Source of the DNA: JABCZH01 sp963803775
Lineage (GTDB): Bacteria > Acidobacteriota > Terriglobia > Terriglobales > Acidobacteriaceae
Assembly (NCBI GenBank): GCA_963803775.1
Contig: CAWDNS010000007.1
Location: 1,364,001 to 1,428,000 of the forward strand
Length of the DNA: 64,000 nucleotides
Direction of reading: 5' to 3'
Shown here one piece after another: positions 7,873 to 15,478 of the stretch. The translations under genes and the position numbers were made by a program. The notes beneath the pieces were generated by a model, which did no database searches, was not told the DNA's origin, and saw nothing but the letters and a program-made list of their open reading frames with translations. The first letter of the stretch is position 1; every line of letters begins with the position of its first letter.

Positions 7873-9303
7873 ATGTCGAGCGAACTGCGGAACTTTCTGG
7901 CCATCCCCTACGACGAGTTGGAAGAGATGAATCTGGGCGCGAAAGAAGCGCGCAAGAACCGCGCCTCCGCGAGTAAAGTGCGGGACGAGCGGCTTGACTA
8001 TCTGGAACGCGAGAAGCGGATCAAGGCAGTGACGGTGTTGTTCAGCGATCTTGAAGGCCGTCTGCACATGCTCGATTATGACAAGAAGTTTCTGCTTAAT
8101 AGCTGGGACAATTTGACGTTCGACGGCTCCTCGATTCGCGGGTTTACGGCGCAGCGGGAAAGCGATTTGCGCCTGGGCATCGACTGGCCCGCATTTTATT
8201 GGGGACCGGCGGATGTGTTCGGGCCGGGCAAGGTGTTGGTGTTTGGGGATGTGATCGACAAGAACGGCGAGCCCTATGCCGCCGACATTCGGGGCATCTT
8301 GAAAGGATATGCCGAGGGGCTTCACAAGAAAAAAGGCTACACGCTGAACGCGGCCAATGAGATTGAAGGGTTTCTGTTTCAGGGAGCGGATGCGGAGCGG
8401 CGTTATCACGAGACCGGAAAGTTTGAGTATGTCAACACCGGCGGTTATTACCACTCGCTGCCGGGAGACGTGCTGAGGACGTTCATCGACACCACCGCCG
8501 AAGTACAGCGCGCCATGGGATTCCAGAATGAGAAGGACCATCCGGAGGTGGCGCCATCGCAGTTTGAAATCAATTACAGCTATGGGGAGGTCGTCCAAGC
8601 CGCAGATCAGATCCAGCTTTACAAATTAATCTGCCGCCAAGTGGCAACACGAATGGGGTGCACGGTTTCATTCCTGCCGAAGCCGGTAGTGGGAGTAAAC
8701 GGCAGCGGCATGCATACCAATGTTTCCATCAGCAAGGGCGGGAAGAATTTGTTCTGGGACCCCAAAGGCGAAGAGATGCTGAGCAAGCTGGGTTGGGAAT
8801 TCGTGGACCGGATTCTGACTCACGGCAACGATCTCTGCCTGCTGTTGAACGCCAGCGTGAATGCATATCGGCGGCTGGATCCGCATTTCGAAGCTCCGAA
8901 CCAGATCAAGGCGTCGGCTACGGACCGCGGATCGATGATTCGCATTCCGATTGGCAACGAGCGCAGCATGCGAGTGGAGGTGCGCTCGGTTTCGCCGGAC
9001 GCGAACCCGTATTTGGTGATGCTGTCGATCTTTAAGACGGGACTGGATGGGGAGACGTCGAAGATCAAGAACCTGCGCCAGGCGCAGCGCTATTTGCCGG
9101 ACAACATTTATGATGCGCTGGCCAACTTCCGGAAAGCCGAGTGGACTACGAAGCTGCTGGGCGAAGATGTGAAGGCCCGTTATGCGGACTTGAAACAGGC
9201 TTCGGCGGACCGGTGTCCTCGGCTTTTGGGGACGTTTGTGAAGGCCCCGGAGGTGCAGTATCACCACGATGTTTACAACCAGTTTTTGTGGAATTTGTTT
9301 TAA
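7873..9303 (+). CDS. glnA: Glutamine synthetase
   Basis: ATP-dependent ligation of ammonia to glutamate, cytoplasmic oligomer. The 476 residues contain the beta-grasp N-terminal domain (TVLFSDLEGRLHMLDYDKKF, FDGSSIRGFTAQRESDLRL) and the catalytic domain. Recognisable are the metal-binding NEIEGFLFQ, PEVAPSQFEINYSYGEVVQA, the VNGSGMHTNVSISKGGKNLF ATP/ammonia region, and ERSMRVEVRSVSPDANPYLV. Length and motifs fit the GSI-like family. I see no obvious adenylylation tyrosine segment near the C-terminus, so covalent regulation is uncertain. A strong AAGGAGAG site precedes the ATG. Two consecutive rho-independent terminators follow. No PII or amtB gene is adjacent. Confidence 0.93.
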   Translation: MSSELRNFLAIPYDELEEMNLGAKEARKNRASASKVRDERLDYLEREKRIKAVTVLFSDLEGRLHMLDYDKKFLLNSWDNLTFDGSSIRGFTAQRESDLRLGIDWPAFYWGPADVFGPGKVLVFGDVIDKNGEPYAADIRGILKGYAEGLHKKKGYTLNAANEIEGFLFQGADAERRYHETGKFEYVNTGGYYHSLPGDVLRTFIDTTAEVQRAMGFQNEKDHPEVAPSQFEINYSYGEVVQAADQIQLYKLICRQVATRMGCTVSFLPKPVVGVNGSGMHTNVSISKGGKNLFWDPKGEEMLSKLGWEFVDRILTHGNDLCLLLNASVNAYRRLDPHFEAPNQIKASATDRGSMIRIPIGNERSMRVEVRSVSPDANPYLVMLSIFKTGLDGETSKIKNLRQAQRYLPDNIYDALANFRKAEWTTKLLGEDVKARYADLKQASADRCPRLLGTFVKAPEVQYHHDVYNQFLWNLF

Positions 9304-9332
9304 GCCGCAGATTTGCGCAGAAAGGCGCTGAT
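9304..9332. repeat. Dispersed GCCGCAGATTT repeat, copy 2
   Basis: gccgcagatttgcgcagaaa followed by ggcgctgat, immediately after the glnA stop codon. Nearly identical to the copy at 23577. Confidence 0.65.
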
Positions 9333-9367
9333 CTTTGAATCAGATTATGAGATAATGAACTCAGCGA

Positions 9368-9403
9368 GGCCGGATCGAACAATCGATCCGGCCGTTTCTT
9401 TTT
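9368..9403 (+). terminator. Rho-independent terminator 1 after glnA
   Basis: Perfect 11-bp stem GGCCGGATCGA / TCGATCCGGCC with an ACAA loop (9368-9393), followed by GTTTCTTTTT. Confidence 0.9.
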
Positions 9404-9414
9404 CGACGAAATCC

Positions 9415-9446
9415 GGCCCGTGCCTTTGGCGCGGGCCATTTTCTTT
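9415..9446 (+). terminator. Rho-independent terminator 2 after glnA
   Basis: Second hairpin 12 nt further on: GGCCCGTGCC-TTT-GGCGCGGGCC (one G-U pair), followed by ATTTTCTTTT. Tandem with terminator 1. Confidence 0.8.
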
Positions 9447-9465
9447 TGGAGTGCGAAACCATAAA

Positions 9466-9493
9466 CCACCAAGGACACAAAGGTACACAAAGG
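9466..9493. repeat. CCAC-N-AGG-type dispersed repeat, copy 2
   Basis: ccaccaaggacacaaaggta followed by cacaaagg, just upstream of the SRPBCC-like gene. Same 10-11 bp periodic pattern as at 1125, 17413 and 54903. Confidence 0.65.
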
Positions 9494-9518
9494 AAACCCA
9501 ACTTTAAGGAGAAGATAG

Positions 9519-10001
9519 ATGACGGAATTTCAAGGAAGACGGATTACTCGCGAATACACGCAGACTAACTTTGCTCCAGCTGAAACGGTGTTTCGTTTGC
9601 TGTGCCCGGTGCGAGAGGCGGAGTGGGTACCGGGTTGGCGGTACCGGCTGATTTACTCAGCTTCCGGTGTGGCGGAAGCCGGTTGTGTGTTCATTACTGA
9701 AGAGGATGGACGCGAGACTACGTGGGTGCTGACGGAATACGATGCGGAGAGATTCCGGATTGGATTTGTCTGGGTGGATGCGGGGATGGTGGCGACGCAG
9801 ATAAGGATCCGCCTGGAGCCGAGCGACGACTCTACGACCGCGCACATTCAATACACATATACCGGCCTGTCGTCCGAGGGGAACCGCGAAGTGGAACGGT
9901 TCGACGAGAGTTGGTTCCAACACAAGATGCAAAGCTGGCAAGCGGCGATCAATCATTATCTGACGACCGGCAAACGGATCGATGCCGCCACCTGGGAATA
10001 A
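9519..10001 (+). CDS. SRPBCC/START-like hypothetical protein
   Basis: 160 residues, soluble, no signal peptide. The pattern TNFAPAETVFRLLCPVREAE, WVPGWRYRLIYSASGVAEAG and a C-terminal amphipathic helix (WFQHKMQSWQAAINHYL) resemble the helix-grip fold of SRPBCC/polyketide-cyclase-like proteins that bind hydrophobic ligands. The leader CTTTAAGGAGA matches that of glnA upstream. Function unknown; the assignment rests on fold-like features only. Confidence 0.6.
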   Translation: MTEFQGRRITREYTQTNFAPAETVFRLLCPVREAEWVPGWRYRLIYSASGVAEAGCVFITEEDGRETTWVLTEYDAERFRIGFVWVDAGMVATQIRIRLEPSDDSTTAHIQYTYTGLSSEGNREVERFDESWFQHKMQSWQAAINHYLTTGKRIDAATWE

Positions 10002-10136
10002 CGCCCGTCAACAGTGTGACGACGGTCACAGGAAATCTCATCCTGTTACTGTCATAATTAAACTACCGATGGAGCGTGCTCCCTGGCTGCAACCTCACTG
10101 AGAATCAATCTGCGCGAGCGCTGGCTGCCGAAGTCG

Positions 10137-11789
10137 GTGCTGTGCCTGCGTGATTACAACTTGAACAAGTTTCTGCATGACGTGGTTGCAGGGGTTACGG
10201 TCGGGTTGGTGGCATTGCCGCTGGCCATGGCGTTTGCCATTGCGTCCGGATTGACGCCGCAAGCGGGAATTTATTGCGCAGTGGTCACTGGCTTCTTGAT
10301 CTCTGCGCTCGGCGGATCGAAAACTCAGATCGGCGGGCCGACGGGCGCGTTTGTAGTGGTCATCGCGGGCATTGTTGCTCTGCACGGAGTGGATGGCCTG
10401 TTCATGTGTACCGTCATGGCGGGCGTTATCCTTATTGTCCTTGGAGTGACAGGCATGGGGACTGCTGTGAAGTATATTCCCCGTCCCATCGTGATTGGTT
10501 TTACCAACGGAATCGCGGTGTTGATTGCCAGCACCCAAATCAAAGACTTTTTCGGATTGAGGCTGGAGAAAGTTCCGGGAGAATTTTGGCTCCGGATGGA
10601 AGCCATCGCAGCCAATTTCCATACGCTGTCGTATGCGGCAACTGTGCTGGCTGTGGGAACCGTGGTTAGCATGCTGGCTTGCCGCGCGGTTTCAAATCGC
10701 ATCCCCGGCCCGATTGTGGCGATGCTCGGAGCCACGGTGGTGGCAGTTGTGCTAAAGCTCCCGGTGGCAACGATTGGGACCCGGTTCGGCGGTATTCCCA
10801 GCGGATTGCCGCATCTGGCCATCCCGCATTTTCGCACCGATCTGATTCATGGTTTGCTCGGTCCGGCGTTCACGGTGGCGATGCTGGGAGCGATCGAGTC
10901 GCTGATGTCGGCGGTGGTCGCCGACCGGATGAGTAATGACCATCACAATCCGAACGTCGAACTCATGGCGCAGGGCGTGGCTAACATTGTTTCGCCGATG
11001 TTCGGGGGATTGCCGGCGACTGGGGCGATTGCGCGTACCGCGACCAATATCCGTGCGGGGGCGAAGTCGCCGGTTGCGGGAATGATTCATGCCCTGACGC
11101 TGCTTTGTGTGCTGTTGTTTGCGGCGCCGCTGGCGAGTTACATTCCGATGGCTACGCTGGCCGGCATTTTAATGGTGGTGGCCTACAACATGGGCGAGTG
11201 GCGCGAGATCCCGCAACTACTCAAGCTGACCAAGACCGATATAAGCATATGGCTGGTGACGTTCGCGCTCACCGTGTTCGCCGACCTTACGGTTGCGGTC
11301 GAAGCTGGGATGATTCTGGCGGCGCTGCTATTCATAGGCCGAGTTGCTGACACTACCACGGTGTCTCAGGTCACCGATGATTACGTCGAGGACGGCCGGG
11401 TTCATATCCTGCAGGACAAAGATATTCCTTACTATGCAACTATCTTCCGCATTCACGGACCGTTTTTGTTTGGAGCCACGGACAAGCTGGCGGTGGTTAC
11501 GGAAGACATCCACACCCTTCCTCCGGTAGTGATTCTGCGTTTGCGCAATATGACAGCGTTGGATGCAACCGGTCTTTTCGCACTGGAGGAGGTCGCCCGC
11601 CAACTGCATGCGATAAAGCGGGTATTGATCCTGTGCGGGGCGCGGGAGCAGCCCGCCCAACTCATCCGCCAAGCCGAATTTGAGGAAGTCATTGGCCGCG
11701 AAAATATCTGCGACAACGTGCAGGAAGCTTTGCGGCGCGCCGAAGAAGTGTTCGAAAAGCTGGAAAGCAAAGCGGCAGGCGTGAATTAG
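10137..11789 (+). CDS. SulP family anion transporter with STAS domain
   Basis: Inner-membrane SLC26/SulP transporter (sulfate, bicarbonate or another anion). About 550 residues: 10-14 membrane segments with the signature GLVALPLAMAFAIASGLTPQ and GGPTGAFVVVIAGIV, SRTATN-like IARTATNIRAGAKSPVAG, and a cytosolic C-terminal STAS domain (about 430-540) with RLRNMTALDATGLFALEEVA. The GTG at 10137 is the first good start. The frame stays open upstream and encodes plausible family-like sequence (LRERWLPKS), so a non-ATG start further upstream is possible. The substrate is not predictable from the sequence. Confidence 0.9.
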   Translation: MLCLRDYNLNKFLHDVVAGVTVGLVALPLAMAFAIASGLTPQAGIYCAVVTGFLISALGGSKTQIGGPTGAFVVVIAGIVALHGVDGLFMCTVMAGVILIVLGVTGMGTAVKYIPRPIVIGFTNGIAVLIASTQIKDFFGLRLEKVPGEFWLRMEAIAANFHTLSYAATVLAVGTVVSMLACRAVSNRIPGPIVAMLGATVVAVVLKLPVATIGTRFGGIPSGLPHLAIPHFRTDLIHGLLGPAFTVAMLGAIESLMSAVVADRMSNDHHNPNVELMAQGVANIVSPMFGGLPATGAIARTATNIRAGAKSPVAGMIHALTLLCVLLFAAPLASYIPMATLAGILMVVAYNMGEWREIPQLLKLTKTDISIWLVTFALTVFADLTVAVEAGMILAALLFIGRVADTTTVSQVTDDYVEDGRVHILQDKDIPYYATIFRIHGPFLFGATDKLAVVTEDIHTLPPVVILRLRNMTALDATGLFALEEVARQLHAIKRVLILCGAREQPAQLIRQAEFEEVIGRENICDNVQEALRRAEEVFEKLESKAAGVN

Positions 11790-11854
11790 TGTTCCCCGGT
11801 TGCCTCATTGGCATTGCCGCCGTATAGTCTTTTGGTTGGCTAGGGGGTTCGGCG

Positions 11855-12208
11855 ATGCGAATGCTTCTGCACTGGATCGTTACCGCGCTGGCGGTGTGGA
11901 TTACATCCCGGTTGGTAACGGGATTTTACGTGGATGGGCCGGCAGCGGCGCTGATTGCTGCTGTGGTCATCGGGCTGGTGAACGCGACTCTGGGGCTGTT
12001 TCTGAAGGTCATTACTTTTCCGCTGACGATTCTTACTTTGGGCGTGTTCTGGTTCGTGATTAATGGAGTGATGTTGGAGTTGGCTTCGGCTTTTGTGCCC
12101 GGCTTCCATATTCGAAACTTTGGGGCCGCCTTCGTGGGCGGGATTGTGCTCACGGTGGTGAACATGTTGCTCAAGTGGTTGGTGATGCCGGAGCGGAGGG
12201 CGAATTAG
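11855..12208 (+). CDS. Phage-holin-superfamily-IV-like membrane protein (YvlD type)
   Basis: 117 residues with four hydrophobic segments and the motif LGLFLKVITFPLTILTLGVF, characteristic of the YvlD / mycobacterial 4TMS holin superfamily IV family. Despite the name these are ordinary chromosomal membrane proteins, often linked to envelope stress. No phage genes are nearby. It is 65 bp downstream of the SulP gene in the same direction. Confidence 0.8.
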   Translation: MRMLLHWIVTALAVWITSRLVTGFYVDGPAAALIAAVVIGLVNATLGLFLKVITFPLTILTLGVFWFVINGVMLELASAFVPGFHIRNFGAAFVGGIVLTVVNMLLKWLVMPERRAN

Positions 12209-12252
12209 GTTTTTTCCGCAGCGGATTAAGCCCCGATCAGATAGTTTCTTGA

Positions 12253-12272
12253 GGCACGGCTGAAGCCGTGCC
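12253..12272. repeat. Hairpin repeat GGCACGGC-TGAA-GCCGTGCC, copy 1
   Basis: 8-bp perfect stem with a TGAA loop, 24 bp beyond the stop codon of the SDR gene. A second copy with compensating stem changes lies at 15430, also just beyond the end of a minus-strand gene. It may act in termination or RNA stability. Confidence 0.6.
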
Positions 12273-12296
12273 CCCCGTGTATTCCTCTCACGAATG

Positions 12297-13156
12297 CTAC
12301 TTGCTTTTGCGGGGTTTGAAGAGTTCCCAATCCTTGTCGGTGAGTTGCCGGCCTAAAGAGCTGAATTCACCGGCGCCTTGTAGCCATTCGCCGCCGTCCA
12401 TCACGACGACCTCGCCGTTAATATAGGCGGAGGTGTCACTCACCAGAAAGGTGGCGAGGTTTGCCAACTCCTCGGCGGTGCCAAAGCGGCCGAGAGGATT
12501 GCGATCGAGGGCGAGTTTTCGAGTTCGGGCCGAGGGAGTAACCGGGAGAAAGCGCCTTCGGTGGGAATGGGGCCGGGAGCAATGGCATTCATGCGGATTC
12601 GACGGTTGCCCCATTCGACGGCCAGACTGCGCGTGAGCGAGACGACTCCGGCTTTGGCGATGGCGGAAGGAACGACGTAGGCGGAGCCGGTATCGGCGTA
12701 GGTGGCGGCGATGTTCAGGATGACACCCGGATGTTTGGCGGAGAGCCACTTGCGACCACACGACATGGTCACGTTGATGGTGCCCATCAGAACGATACCG
12801 AGAACGGCTTCGAAAGCCCCCGGAGTAAGTTCCTCGGTGCGCGCCATGAAGTTGCCGGCGGCGTTGTTCACCACGATATCGAGTGGCCCGTCTTTCCAGA
12901 TGGTGGAGATCATCTCTTCTACACGCGCTAACTCGCGGACGTCACAAGATGTGGAGTGGATCTTGCTTGCGATGCGGCTGAGTTCGGCGACGGTGGCGGT
13001 CAGGACTTCCTCACGGCGGCCGCAGATGTGAACGGTGGCACCGAGTTCGAGAAAGCGCTGCGCCATGGCTTTGCCGAGGCCGGTGCCGCCGCCGGTGATA
13101 AGAATGCGCTTGTCGCGAAGCAGGTCGGGCTGGAAGACGCGAGGCGTCGAGGTCAT
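12297..13156 (-). pseudogene. SDR oxidoreductase (2,4-dienoyl-CoA reductase-like), single-base frameshift
   Basis: The N-terminal two thirds lie in one frame (13156 to about 12520): ILITGGGTGLGKAMAQ Rossmann motif, NNAAGN, and TGSAYVVPSAIAKAGVVSLT then RSLAVEWGNRRIRMNAIAPG. The C-terminal third lies in another frame (KLALDRNPLGRFGTAEELAN ... GEVVVMDGGEWLQGAG). The two join if one base is restored in the AAAA run at 12519-12516 (minus strand), giving an intact 286-residue SDR. The overall length, 860 nt, is one short of a whole number of codons. The active-site pattern resembles DECR-type reductases that lack the usual SDR tyrosine arrangement. The cause is either a true inactivating deletion or a homopolymer sequencing error. 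The start overlaps the upstream gene's stop (ATGA). Confidence 0.8.
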
Positions 13157-13929
13157 TGGTTCGAGGACGCGGCATCCCCAGCTGGAGGTTGGTGCTTGTG
13201 GAACAATTTTCTTCGAACGTCGGGCCAAAATTCATTGAGCAGGCCACCCGCACTGCCGAGAGCCAAAGCGGTGCCGCTGCGACTCATGGTAAGGCCGAAT
13301 CCGCGGTCGCTGTCAGGATAGTAGGCGTTGGATAAAGCGCCGCTGGAGAATGCGCCCAGCACGTTCTCATAGCTGAAGGACCGGCCTCCAGCATCGGTGT
13401 GGCAGACGAATTCCTGGATTATCGAATTCCAGAAGCGATGCTTGAAGGTGCCTTCCCCGACGCGGAAATAGCGGGGGTCTTCCTTGAAGATTGTGGAATA
13501 GAGAAAGTTGCTGAAGAACCCGGAGGAAGCTTCATCGGCCAGGGATGCTCCGAAGCGCTTGCCATAGCCTTGCGCGCCCTGGCCGTAGCCGCCGAAACTG
13601 TTCTCGGCCTGGCCGACACCGGCTTCGATCCCGGCAATCGTGATCGTGGCAGGATCGATAGCGGTCCGCCACCACACTCTAAATTTTTGGCTGGTCCGAA
13701 GAGGTGGGGCGTCGTGCTGGTAGGTGACGCCAAACTGCGGCAGGACGCCGAGAGGACGCTGAGGGGTCGCAGGTTGCTGAGTTGGTGGCGGCGATGACGG
13801 AGTCTGAGGAGCGGTCTGCGGCGAAGCGGTCGAGGACTGCTGCGCTGCCGCGGGAAGAAGGCTGATCCCGGCGAGGAAAATGAGCGAGAGAACACGATGT
13901 GAATAATTTATCGGGTTTTGTGCAGACAT
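13153..13929 (-). CDS. Exported hypothetical protein, acidobacterial type
   Basis: 258 residues with a signal peptide (VLSLIFLAGISLLPAAA/Q) and a Pro/Thr/Gln-rich linker (about 30-62). A globular part follows with FRVWWRTAIDPATITIAGIE, GYGKRFGASLADEASSGFFS and STIFKEDPRYFR. It may be an outer-membrane or periplasmic protein, but I cannot name the family with confidence. Its TGA overlaps the ATG of the downstream SDR gene (ATGA), so the two are probably translationally coupled. It diverges from the BlaI-like regulator gene across a 319-bp region that contains palindromic sites. Confidence 0.65.
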   Translation of the reverse strand: MSAQNPINYSHRVLSLIFLAGISLLPAAAQQSSTASPQTAPQTPSSPPPTQQPATPQRPLGVLPQFGVTYQHDAPPLRTSQKFRVWWRTAIDPATITIAGIEAGVGQAENSFGGYGQGAQGYGKRFGASLADEASSGFFSNFLYSTIFKEDPRYFRVGEGTFKHRFWNSIIQEFVCHTDAGGRSFSYENVLGAFSSGALSNAYYPDSDRGFGLTMSRSGTALALGSAGGLLNEFWPDVRRKLFHKHQPPAGDAASSNQ

Positions 13930-14104
13930 TGAATTATTGGATGCATCTTTTCGATTCAGTGCGTGCTGAAGTGAGGTAATAAGAGTAACAGGAGCGGGGA
14001 GGACGCGGAAATCGCCCCGAAACCGGCAGGAAAGCTTTTGACACAGAGCAAGCCAGGCCGGAGACAGGAAATTTGTTAGCTTGCGCGCGCTCGCGGCGGT
14101 TGGT

Positions 14105-14118
14105 TGCAAGTAGTTGCA
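14105..14118. promoter_or_regulatory. Palindrome TGCAA-GTAG-TTGCA
   Basis: Inverted repeat with TGCAA/TTGCA arms and a 4-bp spacer, in the divergent region. The same arms recur at 14197, and another ttgcaa lies at about 14125. Confidence 0.5.
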
Positions 14119-14196
14119 TTTTCCTTGCAACACAAAATGATGGCGGACATTGACACGACCCGGTGCTACAGGGAAAACTTATTTACGCGGTATAGA

Positions 14197-14211
14197 TGCA
14201 ACTAAGTTGCA
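14197..14211. promoter_or_regulatory. Operator candidate TGCAACT-A-AGTTGCA
   Basis: 15-bp perfect dyad 38 bp upstream of the BlaI-like start codon. BlaI/MecI/CopY-type repressors bind short palindromes close to their own promoters, so an autoregulatory site is plausible. Confidence 0.55.
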
Positions 14212-14248
14212 ATTACGATAGTAGCCACCAGGGGGACGAATCCGATTC

Positions 14249-14680
14249 ATGGCTGAGCTTAGAGATAGAAATCTGTCCTTGCCGCCCGGTACCCTTCTGC
14301 GCGAAACCTTGGAAATGCTTTGGAACCACGGTAGCAGCAGCATTCGAGATGTGGTTGACCGGATGGATAGCAAACTGGGATCGAGTGTCCCGTACAGCAC
14401 GGTCGCATCAGTTCTCAACAAGTTGTGCGAGACGGGTTTTGCAACCCGGGTTCGAATACAAGGCGCGAAAGAGCATTTCTATTCGGCGCTGATTTCTCGG
14501 GAACAAGTAGAGAGAGCGGCCACCACGGAGGCGGTGCGAACAATCTTCGAGAGAAGTCGAAGCCAACGAGAGGCGCTTTCGTACCTGGTGGACGTGGTCA
14601 GCCATGCCGGTTGTCAACCCCTGGACGATTTTAGAGGTGCGGTCGAGCGGAAGCGGCGAGAGGTGAAGGTAAAGCGCTAG
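14249..14680 (+). CDS. BlaI/MecI/CopY-type winged-helix transcriptional regulator
   Basis: 143 residues. The winged-helix domain (about 12-80) has LPPGTLLRETLEMLWNHGSS, IRDVVDRMDSKLGSSVPYST and VASVLNKLCETGFATRVRIQ, matching the LT..E..VM..LW / YTTV..LL.RL.KKG pattern of the penicillinase-repressor family. The C-terminal half is a helical dimerisation region. Classical partners (a BlaR1-type antirepressor with an M56 peptidase domain) are absent next door. Its target is more likely the divergent exported-protein/SDR pair or itself, judging from the palindromes. A regulator of copper or beta-lactam response cannot be claimed. Confidence 0.8.
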   Translation: MAELRDRNLSLPPGTLLRETLEMLWNHGSSSIRDVVDRMDSKLGSSVPYSTVASVLNKLCETGFATRVRIQGAKEHFYSALISREQVERAATTEAVRTIFERSRSQREALSYLVDVVSHAGCQPLDDFRGAVERKRREVKVKR

Positions 14681-14724
14681 CCATAGCCGGGATATTGTGT
14701 GCGACACCCTTCGATAGAATGCCG

Positions 14725-14751
14725 TCATGACCTAGTAAAGTAGGGTCATGA
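14725..14751 (+). promoter_or_regulatory. Hairpin sequestering the start codon of the duplicated membrane protein
   Basis: TCATGACCTA (14725-14734) can pair with TAGGGTCATGA (14741-14751) across a GTAAAG loop with one bulged G. The stem covers both the AGGG ribosome-binding site and the ATG at 14748. Confidence 0.5.
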
Positions 14752-15194
14752 AGCAGAGTCGCAGTCCTAACCATTTCCTCCGTAAACACTCCTTGAGTTT
14801 GGCGGCGTTGGGCGTGGTGCTTTTATTGATCGCGCTCTATTGTGTGTCCAACCCCGATACCCACCTCGGCTCGTTCTTTGGCAATGCGATCGCGGATTGG
14901 ACGGGAGTGCTGGTGACGGTGGTCATGACCAAACACCTTTATGAGAAAGGCTCGAGTGAGAGCAAGCAGCCGCAAGGAAAAATGCGGCCGCCAGTGGTGG
15001 AATTCCTGCGCGAGCACTCGTTGACGATATTTCTAGTAGTGACGGGTATCGCTTGGGTGCTGGCATTCAGGGCCATGAACCCAAACAGCCGGTGGGGACA
15101 AGTGGTGGGGAATATCGTGTCGGAGTGGACGCAGATTCTGGGGCTGGTGCTGATGACGAAGCGATTGATGGAGGTGGGGTCGAAGGAGAGCTGA
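14748..15194 (+). CDS. Membrane protein built of two tandem 63-residue repeats
   Basis: 148 residues. Positions 10-72 and 86-148 align without gaps, with 24 of 63 identical by my count. Shared landmarks are FLR(K/E)HSL at the start, NP in the loop, the GNxxxxWT stretch, and the closing MTK(H/R)L-x-E-x-GS-x-ES. Each repeat has two hydrophobic segments, so four in all, joined by a charged linker (KQPQGKMRPPVVE). Function unknown. The start codon is embedded in a predicted hairpin. Confidence 0.7.
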   Translation: MKQSRSPNHFLRKHSLSLAALGVVLLLIALYCVSNPDTHLGSFFGNAIADWTGVLVTVVMTKHLYEKGSSESKQPQGKMRPPVVEFLREHSLTIFLVVTGIAWVLAFRAMNPNSRWGQVVGNIVSEWTQILGLVLMTKRLMEVGSKES

Positions 15195-15212
15195 CTACGG
15201 TGGGCAGTAAAT

Positions 15213-15290
15213 GGTCGGGACGGGCAGATTTGAACTGCCGACCCCTCGCACCCCAAGCGAGTGCTCTACCAGGCTGAGCCACGTCCCGAC
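15213..15290 (-). tRNA. tRNA-Pro (GGG anticodon)
   Basis: Cloverleaf on the minus strand. Acceptor GTCGGGA pairs with TCCCGAC. D-arm GGCTCAGCCTGGTAGAGC. Anticodon stem CTCGC/GCGAG with loop TTGGGGT, so the anticodon is GGG (Pro, CCC/CCU codons). The T-arm contains GTTCAAATC. CCA is not encoded. Confidence 0.93.
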
Positions 15291-15429
15291 GATAGGAAAA
15301 CCGCGGCATCGGGTAGAATGCGGCGGCAGGGTCTGACTGAGTCATTCTACACTAGGGCCCCCCGACCGCGTTGGTTGGACCAATAGTTTTCCTCAGCCTC
15401 TAAAGCCTCAATCCATATCCGCAATTTAC

Positions 15430-15449
15430 GGCACGACTGAAGTTGTGCC
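15430..15449. repeat. Hairpin repeat GGCACGAC-TGAA-GTTGTGCC, copy 2
   Basis: Same TGAA-loop hairpin as at 12253, with one G-C pair changed to A-U and one to G-U, so pairing is kept. It lies about 30 bp beyond the rnr stop codon. Both copies continue with a C-rich CCCGTG tail. Confidence 0.6.
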
Positions 15450-15478
15450 CTCCCGTGATGCCCTTCCGAGAGTGCTTT

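Larger units (their letters stand above)
13930..14248. other. Divergent regulatory region
   Basis: 319 bp between the exported-protein gene (left) and the BlaI-like gene (right), with two TGCAA-N-TTGCA palindromes annotated separately. No other coding signal. Confidence 0.5.

Noticed and set aside
11855..12208. Prophage holin
   Set aside because: The match is to the YvlD/holin superfamily IV of chromosomal membrane proteins; no other phage genes are present.
15053..15345. ORFs overlapping the tRNA-Pro region on both strands
   Set aside because: They translate the tRNA and flanking sequence; the cloverleaf explains the region.
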